NCBI RefSeq assembly: GCF_963664075.1
Contig: NZ_OY760916.1
Coordinates: 1,027,501-1,091,500 of the forward strand
Direction: 5' to 3'
DNA length: 64,000 bases
DNA from: an uncultured Desulfobulbus sp.
Lineage (GTDB): Bacteria > Desulfobacterota > Desulfobulbia > Desulfobulbales > Desulfobulbaceae
The notes under the pieces were generated by a model. The model saw only the letters and a list, made by a program, of their open reading frames with translations. It was not told the DNA's origin and ran no database searches. Of the stretch, positions 59,788 through 64,000 are shown piece by piece; the first letter of the stretch is position 1; the number at the start of each line of letters is the position of its first letter. The position numbers and the translations under genes were made by a program.

Positions 59788-61029
59788 ATGGCCCATAAAC
59801 TCATCAGCTTTCTCGGCAAAGGACGCAAAGGCGATAGCGGGTACCGTCGGACCCGCTACCATTTTAAGAACAGTGGTCGCGAGTATCATACTCCGTTTTT
59901 CGGCCAGGCATTGCTGGCGGAGCTGGGCCATGAAACCCCGATCGACCACTTTATTCTCCTTGGCACCGCTGCTTCGATCTGGGATGTCCTGTTTGAAGAA
60001 CCGTTGGGGCTCTCCGAGCTGTTGTTGCCTTTGATTGATCGGGTGGATACGCAAACCGTGGATGATGCACTCTTGCAGGAGATCGAGCCTATTATCGAGG
60101 CGGATTTTGTCCGCCGTAAGCTGGCCAAGAAAGTCTCCTTGCGCACCATCCCCATGGGGTGCGATCTTGAGGAACAGGTGGCCCTGCTGCAATGCATGGC
60201 CCAATTTGCCGAACCCGGCGATACGTTCAGCATGGACGTTACCCACGGGTTTCGCAGCCTGCCCATGCTTGGCCTGACCTGCGCCATGCTGCTGCAGCAG
60301 CTTCAGGGAGTGGAGATCCTGGGGTTGTACTATGGGGCCCTGGAAATGGCCGATGCGGACAACCGGACCCCGGTGGTGGAGTTGACCGGTCTGCTCCGGA
60401 TAACCCAGTGGCTAGGGGCTTTGAGCGCCTTCCACTCCAGCGGCGATTATGGGTTGTTCAGCCATCTGTTGGATGATAAAGAATCGGCGGTCCACCTTGC
60501 ACAGGCAGGGTTTCTTGAAAAGACCATGAAAATTAGCGAGGCCAGAAGCCATGTGCAAAGCGCTCGAAGGAAATTTGCCGAACTGGCGGATGCGGATCCT
60601 CTCTTTGCCCTGTTTCACGACCGGCTTGTTCAGCTGACAAACTGGAGCGATGAACCGACCTATGCCAGGCGTCAGTTGGCCGCTGCTGAAAACGCCCGTC
60701 GTCACAGAGATTACGTGCGGGCATCTTCACTGGCCATCGAAGCGCAAGTCAGCAGCGAGGTCGGAAAAAATGGTAACCCGACCAATTTCAAGGACAGGCA
60801 GGGGGCAAAGGAAAAACTCAATGCTGCATGCAGAATGAGCCGAAAACAATCATCACCAGATGTCGCCACCTATGATGAATTGAATATTCTCCGTAACTCC
60901 TTGGTGCATGGGACGACCCCCACCCGTAACGATTACGGCCAACAGAGTACTCTCAAAGAGAGGGGGAAACTGGAGAGACGGTTGGACGAGCTGCTCCTCT
61001 TGCTCCATGCTCACATGATGTCCCCGTAA
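59788..61029 (+). CDS. CARF-HEPN ribonuclease, TM1812 family (second copy)
   Basis: The 413-residue protein starts MAHKLISFLGKGRKGDSGYRRTRYHF, typical of TM1812-type Csx effectors. It carries the CARF signature SMDVTHGFRSLPMLG (Asp150-THG) and ends in a HEPN domain with R369-NSLV-H374 (Rx4H) in ILRNSLVHG. It should be a ribonuclease activated by cyclic oligoadenylate. Sequence identity with the protein at 51685 is low by eye beyond the motifs, so this is not a recent duplication. It starts 6 nt after csm5 and is the last protein gene before array 2. Confidence 0.92.
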   Translation: MAHKLISFLGKGRKGDSGYRRTRYHFKNSGREYHTPFFGQALLAELGHETPIDHFILLGTAASIWDVLFEEPLGLSELLLPLIDRVDTQTVDDALLQEIEPIIEADFVRRKLAKKVSLRTIPMGCDLEEQVALLQCMAQFAEPGDTFSMDVTHGFRSLPMLGLTCAMLLQQLQGVEILGLYYGALEMADADNRTPVVELTGLLRITQWLGALSAFHSSGDYGLFSHLLDDKESAVHLAQAGFLEKTMKISEARSHVQSARRKFAELADADPLFALFHDRLVQLTNWSDEPTYARRQLAAAENARRHRDYVRASSLAIEAQVSSEVGKNGNPTNFKDRQGAKEKLNAACRMSRKQSSPDVATYDELNILRNSLVHGTTPTRNDYGQQSTLKERGKLERRLDELLLLLHAHMMSP

Positions 61030-61403
61030 AAGATCCGGCCTTGGAGCTCCTTGAATAATGGCTGGGAGGATGGAGTGGTGGATATGATCTTGCTTGCCTC
61101 CAGCTTGTTCACACCGGGCGTGCTGTTTTGGACGCTGGAGCAACGCCTCGCAAAATCAGCATCTCATTATTGTGTCGATTTTGCAGCTGTTTAGCTTAGT
61201 TGTCTGTTGCTTCGCGAGTGTCTTTTCGATGTTTGGAGCGGCAAGGAGATGCTCGAATCTGTTTTTATTTTGTATTATAAGGAGGTTATGATGGTTTTAT
61301 CAGGGCTGGACAGCCCTTTGAAATTTCCCGGACGCCGTTTTGGGGGAGGTGCTCGAATTTGCCTGTGTAACACCTTGTTAACCCTAGTGAATTTAGAGTA
61401 AGG
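61030..61403 (+). promoter_or_regulatory. Putative leader of CRISPR array 2
   Basis: This is a 374-base stretch between the second CARF-HEPN gene and the first repeat of array 2. The array decays at the far (62.6-kb) side, so this end is the leader. It is AT-rich towards the array (tgtaacaccttgttaaccct). No confident promoter boxes or ORF were found; small frames here are not supported. Confidence 0.5.
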
Positions 61404-62611
61404 GTTGGAAGGAATGCCCCGATTAGAGGGGATTGAGACAATTTCATGTGCCATTATAAAACCTCCAATTTTTTGTTGGAAGGAATGCCCCGATTAGAGG
61501 GGATTGAGACTCTATCGGTTCCCCTTCAAGGAAGTACTCAACTTTAGCGTTGGAAGGAATGCCCCGATTAGAGGGGATTGAGACATCACTGCTGCAATGT
61601 CGAGCCAATGTTGTGGTTTAGTTGGAAGGAATGCCCCGATTAGAGGGGATTGAGACTTATAATTATTTGGTGAAGGTGTATGCTTTGGTAGGTTTAGTTG
61701 GAAGGAATGCCCCGATTAGAGGGGATTGAGACGCTATAGATGTTATCCCCGCTTGATATATCTATATCGGTTGGAAGGAATGCCCCGATTAGAGGGGATT
61801 GAGACTCTTTTAATGATTTTTCCCTGTTGTGGATTTTTTTTCGTTGGAAGGAATGCCCCGATTAGAGGGGATTGAGACTCATCTTCACACTCTTTCAGGA
61901 AATTCTCAACATCTGTTGGAAGGAATGCCCCGATTAGAGGGGATTGAGACTAACTTGCATGGGTTGCAAGTCGTTTAAAATTTACGGTTGGAAGGAATGC
62001 CCCGATTAGAGGGGATTGAGACGCAATAACGAATCCCGAGTCAACCCCAAGGAGACGCAGTTGGAAGGAATGCCCCGATTAGAGGGGATTGAGACATTAA
62101 AGGTTGCTCCTGTGCCATTAACCCATATATCGTTGGAAGGAATGCCCCGATTAGAGGGGATTGAGACTTCTCAGGCTGGGGAACGGTCGCCACGCCTGAA
62201 ATGACCGGTTGGAAGGAATGCCCCGATTAGAGGGGATTGAGACATTTTTTGGGAAATTATCCGACTGAAATAAAACGTTCGCGTTGGAAGGAATGCCCCG
62301 ATTAGAGGGGATTGAGACCTCGTTGTCTCAGATATGGCCATGCCCAATCTCACCGTTGGAAGGAATGCCCCGATTAGAGGGGATTGAGACAAACGTGGGT
62401 TTGACCTTTTCCCGGTAATGACATTGTGGGTTGGAAGGAATGCCCCGATTAGAGGGGATTGAGACTAAATCTCAACTGCTGCCGCAACCTTTACGTTTTT
62501 GTTGGAAGGAATGCCCCGATTAGAGGGGATTGAGACCAGATCGAACACCTTGTAGGTGCAGTATTCAGCGTGCCAGTTGGAAGGAATGCCCCGATTAGAG
62601 GGGATTGTGTT
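61404..62611 (+). CRISPR. CRISPR array 2, type III-A associated, 17 repeats / 16 spacers
   Basis: The 36-nt repeat begins GTTGGAAGGAATGCCCCGAT and ends TAGAGGGGATTGAGAC, with a CCCC...GGGG hairpin and an 8-nt ATTGAGAC handle expected from Cas6 cleavage. First repeat 61404-61439; last intact 62501-62536; the 17th, at 62576, loses its 3' end after 32 nt (attg then tgttttg). Spacers are 35-39 nt and show no duplicates by eye. The repeat differs from the I-C repeat of array 1. No cas1/cas2 lies with this locus. Orientation puts the leader at the csm side. Confidence 0.97.
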
Positions 62612-62675
62612 TTGTTGGCCGCATCCATCATTTTTCACGGAAGAATTTGTTTGAACCTCTACCAGCTTGTCCGTG

Positions 62676-62793
62676 TTGGGGGGCGTACCTCACCGCCAAC
62701 CAACGGGTTCCGGGTGTTTGGTGATGTTGAGGTTGTGGGTTGATTGTTTGTGGTGCCAGACTCGGATGTCGCAGGCATGGCCAGCTCCTACAA
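62676..62793. repeat. Inverted unit C and REP-like copies
   Basis: Inverted unit C (62676-62704, gttggggggcgtacctcacc) and an inverted REP-like copy (62765-62793, gatgtcgcaggcatggccag) lie just past array 2. They are in the opposite orientation to the composite at 62898-63315, so together they form a large imperfect inverted arrangement. Confidence 0.7.
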
Positions 62794-62897
62794 TCTGAGG
62801 TCAAGGAAAGAGTAGTGGTACGGGGGGCTGAGCGTTGTTTTTTGCCCACCGTGAAATCGACATCTTGCAAGCAACCGCTGTACTGTTTGCTCATTTG

Positions 62898-63315
62898 GGT
62901 CTCCTCGCCGGAGCGGCATTCATTTTTTGCTTGCCCAAAAAACGAATCAAAAAAGGGCAGCCACGCCGCTGAGACTAACCCCGTTCGGCAAGGTTTGAAT
63001 CCGGCGAGGCCAGAACTCGCTGCGCTCAAACAGCTGGCCTCTTCTTCCGGATTCAAACCTCACCGCCCGGCTCAGTGCCGACGGCACCAGTCGTCCCAGG
63101 ATGAGGTAAGGTGGCGTTTGGTTATATCGAGACTGGTCTCATCAGCCAGATTCAACACATTTTCTTATTTTCTCGAACCTTCCATCACCTCGAACTGTAG
63201 GAGCGTGGCCATGCCCGCGACATCATTGTCGCAGTCATCTGGGAACTTCTCCTGCCAAAATCATCGTGCCAAATCACCAGGAGCGGTAGGTAGGTGGTGA
63301 GGCACGAACCCCAAC
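62898..63315. repeat. Composite dispersed repeat, second copy (unit A + REP-like + unit C)
   Basis: Unit A 62898-63137, REP-like 63195-63223 (ctgtaggagcgtggccatgc) and unit C 63285-63315 occur in the same order and close to the same spacing as at 28101-28502. Unit A has strong internal inverted repeats (gtttgaatccggcgaggcca versus its complement nearby), so it can fold extensively. Open frames across it recur with the repeat and are not genes. Confidence 0.88.
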
Positions 63316-63387
63316 GGGATTGAGTTGTTTCAAACGGTTTCAATCCGTTTTTATTGATCACTCAACACCGAGTTATTTGCTTGTTTT

Positions 63388-63626
63388 GGTCTCCTCGCCG
63401 GAGTGGCATTCATTTTTTGCTTGCCCAAAAAACGAATCAAAAAAGGGCAGCCACGCCGCTGAGACTAACCCCGTTCGGCAAGGTTTGAATCCGGCGAGGC
63501 CAGAACTCGCTGCGCTCAAACAGCTGGCCTCTTCTTCCGGATTCAAACCTCACCGCCCGGCTCAGCGCCGATCGCATTTGTTGTGCCAGGATGGGGTGAG
63601 GGGGTGTTGAGTTATATCGAAGCTGG
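63388..63626. repeat. Dispersed repeat unit A, third copy (tandem with second)
   Basis: This copy is nearly identical to 62898-63137 over the central ~170 nt (attcattttttgcttgccca onward), and less like the copy at 28101. It lacks the REP-like and unit C parts. The closeness suggests recent duplication or gene conversion between the two copies, ~490 nt apart. Confidence 0.88.
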
Positions 63627-63702
63627 TTGTATTGATCCGATTGTAAGAAATTTTCTTTTTCTCGCACCTACTTGACCTCGTGTATCTGAATTGGAGTGTG
63701 CA

Positions 63703-63879
63703 ATGATGCAGGAAGATCAGGACAATGAACCGTTTTTTGACGACGATCCCGCCTTGGATTACATCCTCTATGAAGAGATGACCAACGAACGGCAACCGCA
63801 ACACCGTCCGGGCTGTTTCGGTGTGGTGTTGCTGTGCTGGGTGATTCCGGCAAGCTGGGTGTGCTGGATGATCTTGTAA
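63703..63879 (+). CDS. Possible small single-pass membrane protein
   Basis: A 58-residue frame starts at ATGATG (63703) with GGAG 8 nt upstream. It has an acidic N-terminus (QEDQDNEPFFDDDPALDYILYEEMTNERQPQHRPG) and a hydrophobic C-terminal helix (CFGVVLLCWVIPASWVCWMIL). No family is recognised. Composition and Shine-Dalgarno suggest a real small membrane protein. It follows the repeat cluster and precedes an intergenic stretch that ends in a new Shine-Dalgarno (aggaggg, ~63989-63998) for a gene beyond the window. Confidence 0.5.
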   Translation: MMQEDQDNEPFFDDDPALDYILYEEMTNERQPQHRPGCFGVVLLCWVIPASWVCWMIL

Positions 63880-64000
63880 CCTGCTCTTTTTTTCCACCAT
63901 TTCAAAAAAACTTCTTTTTTTACCTCCCTTCGTTTCAAAAAATCCCATTCCTGGCCGTACCCCTCTTTAGAAACAAACAATTTCTTTGCAGGAGGGAATA

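Noticed and set aside
62016-62392. Frames with repeated LEGMPRLEGIET / SQSPLIGAFLPT peptides
   Set aside because: They are translations of the repeats of CRISPR array 2.
62740-63667. Frames encoding FFACPKNESKKGSHAAETNPVRQG-like peptides, on both strands
   Set aside because: They come from dispersed repeat unit A, and the same peptides recur with each copy. The unit is intergenic and hairpin-rich, with no independent start or codon signal.
1-64000. tRNA, rRNA, prophage or insertion-sequence transposase genes
   Set aside because: No T-loop signatures, rRNA tracts or transposase motifs (DDE, HUH) were recognised in the gaps or gene list.

Overview
The window looks like chromosome of a sulfate-reducer-type delta-proteobacterium (Desulfobulbales/Thermodesulfobacteriota-like). 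This rests on gene content: an exported CbiK, CobN with DUF2149/DUF2162 partners, a TtpC-type TonB2 system, FmdE, PEP-CTERM and type I-C plus type III-A CRISPR. Taxonomy is inference; there is no rRNA or tRNA gene in the window.

Layout. (1) 1-4610: the end of a type I-C CRISPR locus. A 5'-truncated RhuM/Fic gene overlaps cas4, followed by cas1, cas2 and a 27-repeat array. The I-C effector genes, if present, lie outside the window. (2) 4652-7249: an electrophile/redox operon on the minus strand (beta-hydroxyacid dehydrogenase, nitroreductase, Old Yellow Enzyme) with a TetR/NemR-like palindrome inside its promoter. (3) 7405-17423: housekeeping and sensing genes (tcdA, a hybrid histidine kinase, TPR protein, flavin reductase, degenerate HtrA-like/TPR protein, arsenate reductase-like protein, CNNM/CorC-type protein). 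(4) 17678-37626: two divergent operons, each headed by a cobalamin riboswitch with its own terminator. The minus-strand arm encodes DUF4019, an exported BtuF-CbiZ fusion, an exported membrane-anchored CobN, DUF2162, a MotA/TolQ channel, DUF2149 and a TonB-dependent receptor. The plus-strand arm encodes DUF3450, TtpC, ExbB, ExbD, TonB, a TPR protein, a second receptor and an exported CbiK. Together they look like an uptake and periplasmic processing system for corrinoid, cobalt or tetrapyrrole. (5) 37689-45019: acyltransferase, rubrerythrin-like protein, PEP-CTERM protein, FmdE with a FecBCD-type metal ABC transporter, and a HIT hydrolase. (6) 45322-62611: an accessory immune island. It holds a four-gene operon (unknown small protein, sigma-70-like protein, zinc anti-sigma-like protein, Lon-type Ser-Lys protease domain), then csx20, cas6, a CARF-HEPN nuclease, cas10-csm2-csm3-csm4-csm5, a second CARF-HEPN nuclease and a 17-repeat array with a different repeat. 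(7) 62612-64000: a cluster of dispersed intergenic repeats and one small ORF.

The most interesting candidate is the operon at 45322-50073. A Lon-family catalytic domain without AAA+ ATPase, with Ser and Lys spaced exactly as in E. coli Lon, is encoded beside a sigma factor and a protein carrying an HxxxCxxC anti-sigma zinc motif, directly upstream of a cyclic-oligoadenylate-type III-A CRISPR locus. The logic resembles the known CalpL-CalpT-CalpS pathway, but the proteins look different: no SAVED domain is recognisable by eye. A link to CRISPR is inferred from position only. The second candidate is the apparently all-extracytoplasmic CobN/CbiZ/CbiK set under paired B12 riboswitches.

Several dispersed intergenic repeat families (REP-like palindromes, a ~240-bp unit and a ~30-bp unit) recur at 17.4, 21.4, 28.1, 45.0 and 62.7-63.6 kb.
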